Shown here: positions 1-7,391 of the stretch, piece after piece | Layout of the letters: each line of letters starts with the position of its first letter | Position numbering within the stretch: position 1 is the first letter of the stretch | Assembly: GCA_964470195.1 (NCBI GenBank) | Contig: CAYYBG010000023.1 | Location: 1 to 31,988 of the forward strand | Reading direction: 5' to 3' | DNA from: RFPI01 sp964470195 | GTDB lineage: Bacteria > Pseudomonadota > Gammaproteobacteria > Burkholderiales > Methylophilaceae | Length of the DNA: 31,988 bases | Notes under the pieces: generated by a model | The model's input: only the letters and a program-made list of their open reading frames with translations | Databases searched by the model: none | Told to the model about the DNA's origin: nothing | Position numbers and translations under genes: made by a program

Positions 1-1
1 T

Positions 2-199
2 AAATCAGTGACTTTGAACGCTGAATTTGGAGGCGAAATGGTTGACCCTTACGGAAACCACAAAGCAGGTTTCGAAGTAAGTGGAGAAATCAACCGTGAA
101 GAATTTGGACTTACTTGGAGCGCAGTAACCGAAGCAGGTGGTGTAGTTGTAGGTGCAAACGTTAAGTTGCACATGAACATCCAGTTAGTAAAAGGTTAA
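2..199 (+). CDS. YceI-family protein, C-terminal fragment
   Basis: The reading frame is open to the left edge of the window, so the start lies outside it and only about 65 C-terminal residues are visible. They contain the FGG, DPYGN, AGFEVSGEINREEFGLTW and final beta-strand pattern typical of YceI proteins. These are lipocalin-like eight-stranded barrels, often periplasmic, that bind polyisoprenoids or other amphiphiles. The visible part is the end of the fold. The gene is convergent with uup, with 17 bp between the two stop codons. That space is filled by AGTTGAG heptads. A GTG at position 8 is in frame but is not a credible start, because family homology continues through it. The cellular role cannot be told from this fragment. 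Confidence 0.85.
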   Translation, partial: KSVTLNAEFGGEMVDPYGNHKAGFEVSGEINREEFGLTWSAVTEAGGVVVGANVKLHMNIQLVKG

Positions 200-200
200 G

Positions 201-221
201 AGTTGAGAGTTGAGAGTTAAG
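201..221. repeat. Heptad array A (3 units)
   Basis: Three consecutive 7-bp units (AGTTGAG, AGTTGAG, AGTTAAG) begin one base after the yceI stop codon. They run over the uup stop codon, which is read as TTA on the plus strand at 217-219. On the minus strand they are the CAACTCT word found in the larger arrays at 14.3, 23.0 and 31.9 kb. Confidence 0.75.
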
Positions 222-2133
222 AGGATAACTCCAACCAACGCATTTCCAAGAAATCAAGGCGTTCTTGTAACGCTTCAACTTCTTGCCCAAGCTGAGCAAT
301 GCGCTCATATTGAGTGGTTAACGATGAGAGCTCCTGCAAAAGGGAGCTCTTTTTTTGAGTTAACTCCGGAAGTTCCTTCTCAATCTGCTCCAATTCAAAT
401 TTCTCTTTGAAACTCAATTTCTTTTCCTCCAACTTTTCATCTTCTTTCGGGGGATGAGCTTCGCTTTTAGTTTCTACTATGACTTCAATTTTAGCAGCCG
501 AACCCATTTTTAACTGCGCCAGCTCTTGCAACTCTTCCCACTCGCGATAATCACTGTAGTTACCCGGAAAATCACGCACTTCACCATCTCCCTCAAAAAT
601 GAAACAATGATCTACCAATTTATCCATAAAAAAACGGTCGTGACTGACAATAATCACACATCCCTCGTAACTCAAAAGAAAATCCTCCAAAACAGACAAA
701 GTCTGAATATCTAAATCATTGGTAGGTTCATCTAAGATCAAAAAATTGGGTGCTGCCATCAAAATTTTCATCAAAAACAAACGTCTTCTTTCACCCCCAC
801 TCAACTTACTCACAAAATCAAACTGCTTATCATAGTCAAATCCAAACTGGAATAACAACTGCGAAGCCGTCAACTTATTCCCGTTAGCCATGGGAATCCA
901 ATCTGCCACATCACGCACCTCATCAATCACCTTACGCGAATCGTCAATTTTCATGCCCTGTTGGGAATAATATCCAAATCCGATGGTATCACCAATCACC
1001 ACCTTTCCAGCATCAGGAGTCTCCAGTTGCATAATTATATTCAACAAAGTACTCTTACCAGCACCATTTCTTCCTATAATTCCAACCTTTTCTTTGCGCT
1101 TAAAAACGTAACTGAAATCATTCAAGATCTTTACCTCACCAAACGATTTCTTCACATGATGCAATTCTAAAATCTTAGCACCCAGTCGCTCCATACGCAT
1201 GGTGATGTTCATCTCAGATTTTTGTCGCTGTTGCTTAATCTTATCTTCCAAATGATCAAATGCTTCAACCCTGCTCTTACTCTTAGTTCCCCTAGCCTTT
1301 GGCATCCTGCGAACCCAATCCAACTCCCTTCGATACGTGTTTTTATCTTTCTCCAACTCACTGGCCATGTTTGCCTCACGCTCGGCTTTTTTCTCTAGAT
1401 AATACGCATAGTTGCCCTTATACTTGTGAACATCGCCATTTTCCAACTCCACAATTTGATCGCAAACTCGATCTAAAAAATACCTGTCGTGCGTTACCAA
1501 CAACAGCGTAAGATCCCTCTGATTTAAAAACCCTTCCAACCATTCAATCATGTCTAAATCTAAATGGTTCGTGGGCTCGTCCATTATCAAAAAATCAGGC
1601 TGCGAAAGTAACACCTTTGCCAAAGCAACACGCTTCCTTTGTCCCCCAGACAAACTCGATGCTTTCTGATGATAGTGATGAATCTGAAGCTTACCCAAGA
1701 CCTGCCTCACCTTCGACTCATAGTCCCATGCATCCAACCTATTCATCTCTTCAGTGGCACTTTCTAACTGATCTAACGCTCGCTGACTTTCCACGGCATC
1801 ATCACTGGAACTGAGTTCCAATAAATGCTCATAACGCTGTACCAGCATGCTCACTTCACTCTCTTCCAGCAAAATATTCTCCAAAACCGTCAACTCACCA
1901 TCCAATTCAGGTTCCTGCGGAAGATAGCCCACTTTAATTTCCTTTCTCAGTATGGCTTTTCCCTTATCGGGGGACTCTAACCCCATGATAATTGACATCA
2001 ACGTGCTTTTACCTTGCCCATTGGCTGCTACTAAAGCCACTTTTTCACCCATTTGGATACCAAAACTCACATCCTTCAAAACCGGGCGATCATGCCATGT
2101 CTTACTCAAACTCTCAATAGACAGATAATTCAT
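217..2133 (-). CDS. uup: ABC-F family ATPase, Uup type
   Basis: This is a soluble tandem ATP-binding cassette protein of 638 residues with no membrane segments. ABC-F proteins act on the ribosome (E site or stalled complexes); Uup is also linked to branched DNA intermediates. The first cassette has Walker A AANGQGKST (residues 36-44), signature LSGGQRKR and Walker B LIMDEPTNHLD. The second has GRNGAGKST, LSGGERRR and LILDEPTNDLD. The linker between them reads VRRMPKARGTKSKSR, as in Uup. A Glu- and Lys-rich C-terminal coiled coil (about the last 70 residues) completes the Uup layout. The frame is open to 2286, but ATG 2133 is chosen because the conserved N-terminus MNYLSIESL starts there and a perfect -7 element lies 11 nt upstream. 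The gene is divergent from the DsbA-like gene. Confidence 0.93.
   Translation of the reverse strand: MNYLSIESLSKTWHDRPVLKDVSFGIQMGEKVALVAANGQGKSTLMSIIMGLESPDKGKAILRKEIKVGYLPQEPELDGELTVLENILLEESEVSMLVQRYEHLLELSSSDDAVESQRALDQLESATEEMNRLDAWDYESKVRQVLGKLQIHHYHQKASSLSGGQRKRVALAKVLLSQPDFLIMDEPTNHLDLDMIEWLEGFLNQRDLTLLLVTHDRYFLDRVCDQIVELENGDVHKYKGNYAYYLEKKAEREANMASELEKDKNTYRRELDWVRRMPKARGTKSKSRVEAFDHLEDKIKQQRQKSEMNITMRMERLGAKILELHHVKKSFGEVKILNDFSYVFKRKEKVGIIGRNGAGKSTLLNIIMQLETPDAGKVVIGDTIGFGYYSQQGMKIDDSRKVIDEVRDVADWIPMANGNKLTASQLLFQFGFDYDKQFDFVSKLSGGERRRLFLMKILMAAPNFLILDEPTNDLDIQTLSVLEDFLLSYEGCVIIVSHDRFFMDKLVDHCFIFEGDGEVRDFPGNYSDYREWEELQELAQLKMGSAAKIEVIVETKSEAHPPKEDEKLEEKKLSFKEKFELEQIEKELPELTQKKSSLLQELSSLTTQYERIAQLGQEVEALQERLDFLEMRWLELSS
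327..356 (+). terminator. Intrinsic terminator for the yceI transcript, inside uup
   Basis: AGAGCTCC (327-334) and GGAGCTCT (343-350) form a perfect 8-bp stem around an 8-nt loop. A T run (350-356) follows on the plus strand. It lies 128 bp beyond the yceI stop codon, antisense to the coiled-coil end of uup, and is the only terminator-like element available to the yceI transcript. On the minus strand the same bases encode the KKSSLLQELSS stretch of Uup. Confidence 0.65.
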
Positions 2134-2144
2134 ACGTTTCACCG

Positions 2145-2152
2145 CAAAAGTA
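2145..2152 (-). promoter_or_regulatory. -7 promoter element of uup
   Basis: On the minus strand this reads TACTTTTG, a full match to the Bacteroidota consensus TAnnTTTG, 11 nt upstream of the uup ATG. No convincing -33 TTTG was fixed. Confidence 0.6.
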
Positions 2153-2174
2153 CCATGGAATATCTGAAAACTAC

Positions 2175-2182
2175 GACCTTTG
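2175..2182 (+). promoter_or_regulatory. Variant -7 element of the DsbA-like gene
   Basis: GACCTTTG differs from TAnnTTTG at one base and ends 4 nt before the ATG at 2187. The spacing matches the other promoters in the window and predicts a leaderless or nearly leaderless mRNA. Confidence 0.5.
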
Positions 2183-2186
2183 CAAA

Positions 2187-2843
2187 ATGCAAATCGAGAT
2201 TTGGTCAGACATAGCTTGTCCTTTTTGTTATGTGGGCTACAAACAACTTGAGTTAGCGATGGCCCAATATCAAGAATCCAATCCATCCGAAGAACCCATA
2301 AACATCCTTTGGAGAAGCTTCCAACTCAATCCTGAAGCCGTTTATCAGCCCAACAAAAGCATTACTCAATACCTCTGCGAAGTCAAAAACATGTCTGAAG
2401 CAGAGGTCAATCAAATGCAATCTCGCATTGTAGAACAGGGAAAAAATTACCAAATAGATTTCAATTTTGACAAAACGCCTGTCACAAATACCCAAAACGC
2501 GCACATTTTACTTCACATTGCACAAAAACAAAACAAAGGAACCGCTTGTAAATTAGCCCTATTTGAACACCACTTCACCCTCGGAAACAACATTCACGAA
2601 ATCAAAATATTGGAGTCTATAGCTCAAGATCTTGGAATTGATTTAACCCCTTGGGAAAACCCATATCAAGATACCGAATTACTCCAAGAACTTGAAGAAG
2701 ACGCATACCTAGCCCAACAATTAAACATTCGAGGTGTTCCCTATCTCATTTTCAATAGGGCATATGCCATTAGCGGCGCACATGGAGAAGATACCTTTTT
2801 CAAAGTACTAGAAACCGTCAGAATAAAATACAATCAGCCATGA
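2187..2843 (+). CDS. DsbA-family oxidoreductase, FrnE-like
   Basis: A 218-residue thioredoxin-fold protein of the DsbA/FrnE branch. The N-terminus IEIWSDIACPFCYVG carries the CPFC redox motif directly after the first strand (residues 11-14). RGVPYLIFN near residue 180 supplies the cis-proline loop. The helical insert between these two parts is as expected for FrnE. There is no signal peptide, so it is probably cytoplasmic, unlike true periplasmic DsbA. The family is described as disulfide isomerase or oxidoreductase; the substrate is unknown. The last four bases overlap the next gene as ATGA, so the two are probably translationally coupled. Confidence 0.9.
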   Translation: MQIEIWSDIACPFCYVGYKQLELAMAQYQESNPSEEPINILWRSFQLNPEAVYQPNKSITQYLCEVKNMSEAEVNQMQSRIVEQGKNYQIDFNFDKTPVTNTQNAHILLHIAQKQNKGTACKLALFEHHFTLGNNIHEIKILESIAQDLGIDLTPWENPYQDTELLQELEEDAYLAQQLNIRGVPYLIFNRAYAISGAHGEDTFFKVLETVRIKYNQP

Positions 2844-3276
2844 TAGAAAACTTCAAATCTTATCTAGACACATTGCCAGATGACCGACAAACCGCAATCT
2901 CCAAAATTCTTGACCTCCTGAAATTACACTTACCTGACGGATTTGAACCTCAAATGCAATATAAGATGCCCTCTTTCGTGGTTCCAAAATCACTTTTTCC
3001 GGCAGGCTATCATTGCACTCCATCAGAGCCATTGCCCTTCATAAGCGTTGCATCACAGAAAAACTTTATCGCTCTTTACCACATGGGTATTTATGCCCAA
3101 CCAGAGCTTCACGATTGGTTCGTCTCAGAATACCCCAATCATTGCAAATCCAAATTAGACATGGGCAAAAGCTGCATACGGTTCAAAAAACCTCAAGAGA
3201 TTCCCTATAATCTACTTGCAGAACTCTTTACAAAAATGACTCCAGAGGCTTGGATTGAGCTGTATGAATCGAATTT
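2840..3276 (+). CDS. DUF1801-domain protein, cut by assembly gap
   Basis: About 145 residues are visible before the run of N begins. They match the DUF1801 (YdhG-like) fold: an N-terminal helical part with YLDTLPDDRQTAISKI, then the signature MQYKMPSF (near residues 34-41), followed by strands with FISVASQKNFIALYHMG. The family usually has about 120-150 residues, so only the extreme C-terminus should be missing. The frame stays formally open across the N run, but the gap length is unknown and nothing beyond 3276 can be assigned. The start overlaps the stop of the DsbA-like gene by 4 bp. Molecular function is unknown for the family. Confidence 0.8.
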
Positions 3277-3376
3277 NNNNNNNNNNNNNNNNNNNNNNNN
3301 NNNNNNNNNNNNNNNNNNNNNNNNNNNNNNNNNNNNNNNNNNNNNNNNNNNNNNNNNNNNNNNNNNNNNNNNNNNN
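3277..3376. other. Assembly gap (100 N)
   Basis: Exactly 100 N, which is the conventional placeholder for a gap of unknown size. It separates the DUF1801 gene from the stop codon of the convergent carboxylase gene (3378-3380). Any intergenic array or terminator there is hidden. Confidence 0.99.
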
Positions 3377-3377
3377 T

Positions 3378-5012
3378 TTAAGCCTGAATCACCCCAACAT
3401 TGAATTTCTCAACCGGAGCATGATCTGCCGCCTCAATTCCCATGGAAATCCATTTACGCGTGTCAAGCGGATTGATAATCGCATCAACCCACAGTCGAGA
3501 GGCAGCGTATTCAGGTTTAGTACCGTTTTCGTAACGGTTTTTTATCTTATCTAATAACGCTTTTTCTGCTTCAGCAGTTATTTCTTCCCCCAAACCAAGC
3601 AATCTTGACTTTTCAATTTGCAATAACGTGTTCGCAGCCTGATCTCCACCCATTACGGCTATTTTAGCAGATGGCCAAGCAACAATCAATCTAGGATCAT
3701 AGGCCTTGCCGCACATAGCGTAATTTCCAGCTCCGTAACTATTTCCAACAATAACGGTAAACTTGGGCACCGTGCTATTTGCCATCGCCATTACCATTTT
3801 GGCTCCGTCCTTAATGATGCCACCGTGCTCGCTCCTGCTTCCTACCATAAATCCGGTAACGTCTTGTAAAAAGACCAATGGGATTTTCTTTTGGTTGCAA
3901 TTCATGATAAAACGAGCCGCTTTATCTGCGCTGTCTGAATAAATTACTCCGCCAAATTGCATTTCGCCTTTGCTATTCTTTACAACTTCACGGTTATTGG
4001 CAACAATTCCAACGGCCCAACCATCAACTCGAGCATATCCACAAATGATGGTTTTTCCGTAATCCTCTTTGTATTGTTCAAACTCACTTTTATCAACCAA
4101 TCGCTCAATAATTTCAATGGTTTTGTATGGTTTCGCCCTATCTGCTGGCAGAATGCCAAAAATATCCTCCTGCTTTTTTGTTGGAGCCAAAGGTTTAACC
4201 CTATCAAAGCCTGCTTTTTCAAAGGCACCCAACTTATCCATGATATACTTGATTCTATCTAAACAAGCTTGATCATTGGGAAATTTATCGTCAATGACTC
4301 CCGAAATTTCGGTTTGCGTTTTGGCACCTCCCAAAGTTTCATTATCAATGGTCTCACCAATGGCAGCCTTAACTAAGTAACTTCCGGCTAAGAAAATGCT
4401 TCCGTTACCCTCAACTATTAAAGCTTCATCACTCATGATGGGTAAATAGGCACCACCCGCGACACAGCTGCCCATAACGGCCGCTATTTGGGTAATACCT
4501 GCAGCACTCATTTTGGCATTGTTTCTAAACATCCGTCCAAAGTGTTCTTTATCTGCAAAAATCTCGTCTTGCATGGGCAAAAATACCCCTGCACTGTCTA
4601 CCAAATAAATAATAGGCAATCGGTTCTCCATCGCAATTTCTTGCGCTCTAAGATTTTTCTTGCCTGTAATTGGAAACCATGCTCCCGCCTTAACTGTCGC
4701 ATCATTGGCAACAATAACGCAGCTTCTGCCCGATACCGTTCCAATGCCGGCTACAACACCTCCAGCTGGACAACCACCATATTCGGTGTACTGTTCAAAG
4801 CCAGCAAACTCCCCAATTTCTATCCAGGGAGAATCAGTGTCTCTTAAATAATCTACGCGTTCACGGGCTAATAGTTTGCCCTTCTCCTTCTGCTTAGATG
4901 CAGACTTGGCTCCTCCGCCCTGATGAATTTTGGATAACTTGACTCTAACAGAGTCCCAAAGTTGTTTGTTGATGTCTTCGTTTCGGTTGAATTCAATATC
5001 TTGAGCAGCCAT
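3378..5012 (-). CDS. Acyl-CoA carboxylase beta subunit (carboxyltransferase; methylcrotonyl-CoA type)
   Basis: A 544-residue biotin-dependent carboxyltransferase of the crotonase fold. It would transfer CO2 from carboxybiotin to an acyl-CoA. Both halves are present: an N-terminal domain with KLLARERVDYLRD and VDSAGVFLPMQDEIF, and a C-terminal domain with FLQDVTGFMVG, GNSYGAGNYAMCGKAYDPR and AVMGGDQAAN. The NYAMCGKAY and MGGDQAAN segments resemble methylcrotonyl-CoA carboxylase beta more than propionyl-CoA carboxylase, but substrate choice is not proven. No biotin carboxylase subunit is in the window. The gene follows the helicase gene on the same strand after 41 bp. It has its own -7 element 4 nt before the ATG and an unusual inverted repeat around its start. 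The stop codon lies one base from an assembly gap. Confidence 0.92.
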   Translation of the reverse strand: MAAQDIEFNRNEDINKQLWDSVRVKLSKIHQGGGAKSASKQKEKGKLLARERVDYLRDTDSPWIEIGEFAGFEQYTEYGGCPAGGVVAGIGTVSGRSCVIVANDATVKAGAWFPITGKKNLRAQEIAMENRLPIIYLVDSAGVFLPMQDEIFADKEHFGRMFRNNAKMSAAGITQIAAVMGSCVAGGAYLPIMSDEALIVEGNGSIFLAGSYLVKAAIGETIDNETLGGAKTQTEISGVIDDKFPNDQACLDRIKYIMDKLGAFEKAGFDRVKPLAPTKKQEDIFGILPADRAKPYKTIEIIERLVDKSEFEQYKEDYGKTIICGYARVDGWAVGIVANNREVVKNSKGEMQFGGVIYSDSADKAARFIMNCNQKKIPLVFLQDVTGFMVGSRSEHGGIIKDGAKMVMAMANSTVPKFTVIVGNSYGAGNYAMCGKAYDPRLIVAWPSAKIAVMGGDQAANTLLQIEKSRLLGLGEEITAEAEKALLDKIKNRYENGTKPEYAASRLWVDAIINPLDTRKWISMGIEAADHAPVEKFNVGVIQA

Positions 5013-5043
5013 TGTTCAAAAATAAACAATTATGGCTGCTCAA
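5001..5043. promoter_or_regulatory. Inverted repeat enclosing the carboxylase -7 element and start codon
   Basis: TTGAGCAGCCAT (5001-5012) is repeated in inverse as ATGGCTGCTCAA (5032-5043). Inside these arms TGTT (5013-5016) pairs with AACA (5025-5028), leaving a 3-nt bulge at 5029-5031. The 8-nt loop 5017-5024 is exactly the -7 element (TATTTTTG on minus). The left arm holds the carboxylase ATG and its first codons. It could be an operator, or a hairpin in RNA reading through from the helicase gene, whose stop is 10 bp away. There is no T run, so a simple terminator is less likely. Confidence 0.6.
5017..5024 (-). promoter_or_regulatory. -7 promoter element of the carboxylase beta gene
   Basis: TATTTTTG on the minus strand is a full TAnnTTTG match ending 4 nt before the ATG at 5012. 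It sits in the loop of the inverted repeat at 5001-5043. Confidence 0.6.
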
Positions 5044-5053
5044 TAGATTTGAT

Positions 5054-6385
5054 TTAGAAACGTTTTTTGGAATAGCTGCGATTATTTTGTCCGCCGCCGC
5101 TACTTTTACCCCAACGGTCAGTTTTTGACTCACCCGCTAGTTTTGGATCTTTGTGATGATTGCTATGTGGACGTTTTCCACGGCTTCCACCGCGAGAGTA
5201 TCCACCGCCGCTTCTTCCGCCGCCTTGTCCTTGTGAACCACCCATGCGTTTAGCTGGTAATTCAATTCGGAAATCGTGATCCATTTCAGTCACTACGTCA
5301 TCGCCAAATAATTTTTGAAGTTCATGCAAATGCTTTGCCTCGCCTGGAGAACAAAAAGACATCGCCAATCCTTCAGTACCTGCTCTACCTGTACGGCCAA
5401 TACGGTGCGTGTAGGTTTCAGTATCTTCGGCCATATCAAAATTCAAAACGTAGTTCAAACTTTTGATATCTACACCTCGAGCTGCTACGTCTGTAGCCAC
5501 CAAAATACGATCTCTTCCTTGTTTGAAACTATCTAAGTTACGGTTACGATCTCTTTGGCTCTTATCACCGTGAATAGCCACAGATTTATGTCCATTCTCA
5601 CGCAGTACATTCACCAATTTGTCTGCACCCATTTTAGTACGCGTAAATATCAACATCGCGTCAATATCATCGTCTTCAAGTAGTTGCAATAACAATTCTT
5701 CTTTGTGCTTTTGACTTACGGCAAACAACCATTGGTCAATTTTTGGCTTTTCAGCAGCACTTGGAACGATGTCTATTTTTTCGGGGGACTTTAAAAGCTC
5801 CTCAGACAAAATTCTGATGTCTTTTGAAGCAGTTGCAGAAAACAACAAAGTTTGTTTGTTCTCTTCCTTAAGATAAGCGCCAATTTCGCGAATATCATCA
5901 ATGAAACCCATGTCTAACATACGGTCACACTCATCTAAAACGAATGTTTTTACGTTTGACAATTTCACAAAACCTTGATTAATTAAATCAAGCAATCTAC
6001 CTGGAGTTGCAATCACAATGTGTGCTCCTCTTTTCAAACTATCAACTTGTCTAAACTGAGGCACTCCTCCGTATATCAAGGTAATTTTTACCGAAGATTG
6101 AGCTCCGTATTTCTTGAAGTTATCAGAAATTTGGTGAGCCAACTCACGGGTTGGTGCTAAAATCAACGCTTGAATTTTCTTTGAATCCAAATCCAGATTT
6201 TGCAAAATAGGAATAGCGAAAGCAGCGGTTTTTCCGGTTCCAGTTGGTGCTGTCGCAAATAAATCGTTCCCGTTCAAAATTACGGGGATAGCCTGTTGTT
6301 GAATAGGCGTTGGTGAGCTATACCCCTGTGCTTCGACAGCGGCTAGCATCTGAGGGCTTAACCCCAGTTCATTAAATTGAGTCAT
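5054..6385 (-). CDS. DEAD-box RNA helicase, RhlE-like
   Basis: A 443-residue ATP-dependent RNA helicase. The conserved motifs appear in order: Q motif TPIQQQAIP, motif I TGTGKT (48-53), Ia PTRELA (78-83), motif II DECD near residue 152, motif III SAT, and motif VI HRIGRTGR near residue 325. Motif II reads DECD rather than DEAD, a common tolerated variant. The C-terminal 65 or so residues are rich in Gly, Arg and Ser (GQGGGRSGGGYSRGGS), a basic RNA-binding tail usual in cold-induced helicases of this type. Likely roles are ribosome assembly or RNA turnover. The gene appears to have a long leader (about 110 nt) containing a hairpin, which would suit post-transcriptional or cold regulation. That is inference. 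Confidence 0.93.
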   Translation of the reverse strand: MTQFNELGLSPQMLAAVEAQGYSSPTPIQQQAIPVILNGNDLFATAPTGTGKTAAFAIPILQNLDLDSKKIQALILAPTRELAHQISDNFKKYGAQSSVKITLIYGGVPQFRQVDSLKRGAHIVIATPGRLLDLINQGFVKLSNVKTFVLDECDRMLDMGFIDDIREIGAYLKEENKQTLLFSATASKDIRILSEELLKSPEKIDIVPSAAEKPKIDQWLFAVSQKHKEELLLQLLEDDDIDAMLIFTRTKMGADKLVNVLRENGHKSVAIHGDKSQRDRNRNLDSFKQGRDRILVATDVAARGVDIKSLNYVLNFDMAEDTETYTHRIGRTGRAGTEGLAMSFCSPGEAKHLHELQKLFGDDVVTEMDHDFRIELPAKRMGGSQGQGGGRSGGGYSRGGSRGKRPHSNHHKDPKLAGESKTDRWGKSSGGGQNNRSYSKKRF

Positions 6386-6440
6386 TCAGTTACTTTACTA
6401 ATAAGGCAACGCTGTAAAGCAGAAATTCAGACGTTGGAAC

Positions 6441-6456
6441 AGAACCACACGGTTCT
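6441..6456 (-). promoter_or_regulatory. Hairpin in the helicase 5' leader
   Basis: AGAACC and GGTTCT form a perfect 6-bp stem around a 4-nt loop, about 56 nt upstream of the helicase ATG. Flanking GGAAC (6436-6440) and GTTCC (6474-6478) could close an outer stem. The whole lies within the leader predicted from the -7 element at 6500-6507. Confidence 0.4.
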
Positions 6457-6499
6457 CGATTCGAACAAAAAACGTTCCCACTCGCAAACAATTGCGGCG

Positions 6500-6507
6500 C
6501 AAAGATA
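6500..6507 (-). promoter_or_regulatory. -7 promoter element of the helicase gene
   Basis: TATCTTTG on the minus strand, a full TAnnTTTG match, 114 nt upstream of the helicase ATG. This is much farther than for other genes here and implies a leader of roughly 105-110 nt. Confidence 0.5.
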
Positions 6508-6593
6508 ATAAAAAAACTACACTTTTCCACATGTTATTCCCAAAATAGAATATTTTCGCCTCCTATTCCGTTCAGCCCATTAAATAAATCCGA

Positions 6594-7376
6594 ATGCATA
6601 ACTCTCAAAAACTCATTATAACGGCATTGGTTTTGCTCTCATCCTTCCATTTCAGAACATCCTCAGCGCAAATAACCACCGATAGACCATCTCAGTCAGA
6701 TAACTCCTATGTTCTTGAAAAAGGATATCTTCAAGTTGAAAGCGCCCTAAATTATTCATGGACTAAATCAAATCCTTATACATACAATCAATTTTCATTA
6801 CCCTCAACCAGCATTAGATATGGATTGCATCCAAAATTCGAATTGCGACTAGGTGCAGAATACACATCACATATATGGAATGACAACAATCCCAATACTT
6901 ACAACACCTCATTTTCACAATTTCAACACCTTCAAGTTGGCACCAAAATTCAACTGCTCAAACGAGTAGCATGGATCTCACACGCCCTTATTCCCGTCGA
7001 TAAATCAAACCCACAACTGTTGGGGCAGCTACATAAAATTTCGGCCACTTTTCCTTTGAATAAAAAGACTTCCATCACCTCAAATTTGGTTTACAGAAGG
7101 TTGAAAGTTGTAACATTTAATGATCCCATGCCTATATACTCCTTCATGGCAACAATGAATGTTTGGTCTCAAATCACACCCAAACTCATGATTTTCTCAG
7201 AACCCTATTTATATTCTGAAAACAACAACATGCCAGCTTTGAATTTTAACGCTGGATTTGCCTACATTCTGCATCAAAATCACCAAATTGACCTGAGCGC
7301 TGGAACTACAGTCCTATCGCCATATAATCCGCAGTCATTTATTGCTTTGGGATATAGTTTCAGATTCAAGAAATAA
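6594..7376 (+). CDS. Outer-membrane beta-barrel protein, Phenol_MetA_deg/transporter-like
   Basis: A 260-residue exported protein. The N-terminus has a signal peptide (hydrophobic ITALVLLSSFHF, then SSA before QITTDRPSQSD). The mature start TDRPSQSDNSYVLEKGYLQVE is the hallmark of a barrel family annotated as transporter or MetA-pathway of phenol degradation. The rest alternates polar and aromatic residues in strands, and the protein ends FIALGYSFRFKK with an aromatic residue near the terminus, as outer-membrane barrels do. The substrate is unknown and the phenol label should not be taken literally. The 208 bp to the divergent helicase gene hold that gene's promoter and leader. A weak TATTTTCG at 6551-6558 might serve this gene. 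Confidence 0.75.
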   Translation: MHNSQKLIITALVLLSSFHFRTSSAQITTDRPSQSDNSYVLEKGYLQVESALNYSWTKSNPYTYNQFSLPSTSIRYGLHPKFELRLGAEYTSHIWNDNNPNTYNTSFSQFQHLQVGTKIQLLKRVAWISHALIPVDKSNPQLLGQLHKISATFPLNKKTSITSNLVYRRLKVVTFNDPMPIYSFMATMNVWSQITPKLMIFSEPYLYSENNNMPALNFNAGFAYILHQNHQIDLSAGTTVLSPYNPQSFIALGYSFRFKK

Positions 7377-7377
7377 C

Positions 7378-7385
7378 GATCTTTG
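7378..7385 (+). promoter_or_regulatory. Variant -7 element of nth
   Basis: GATCTTTG, one base off TAnnTTTG, overlaps the end of the intergenic space after the barrel gene and ends 6 nt before the nth ATG at 7392. It suggests that nth has its own promoter despite the 15-bp spacing. Confidence 0.4.
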
Positions 7386-7391
7386 AACAAC

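Noticed and set aside
2134..2286. Longer uup start (51 extra residues)
   Set aside because: The extension overlaps the divergent DsbA-like gene and its promoter and lacks family homology; the conserved N-terminus begins at 2133.
3277..3403. DUF1801 protein continuing through the gap to 3403
   Set aside because: The gap length is unknown, and 3378-3403 is the 3' end of the carboxylase gene on the other strand.
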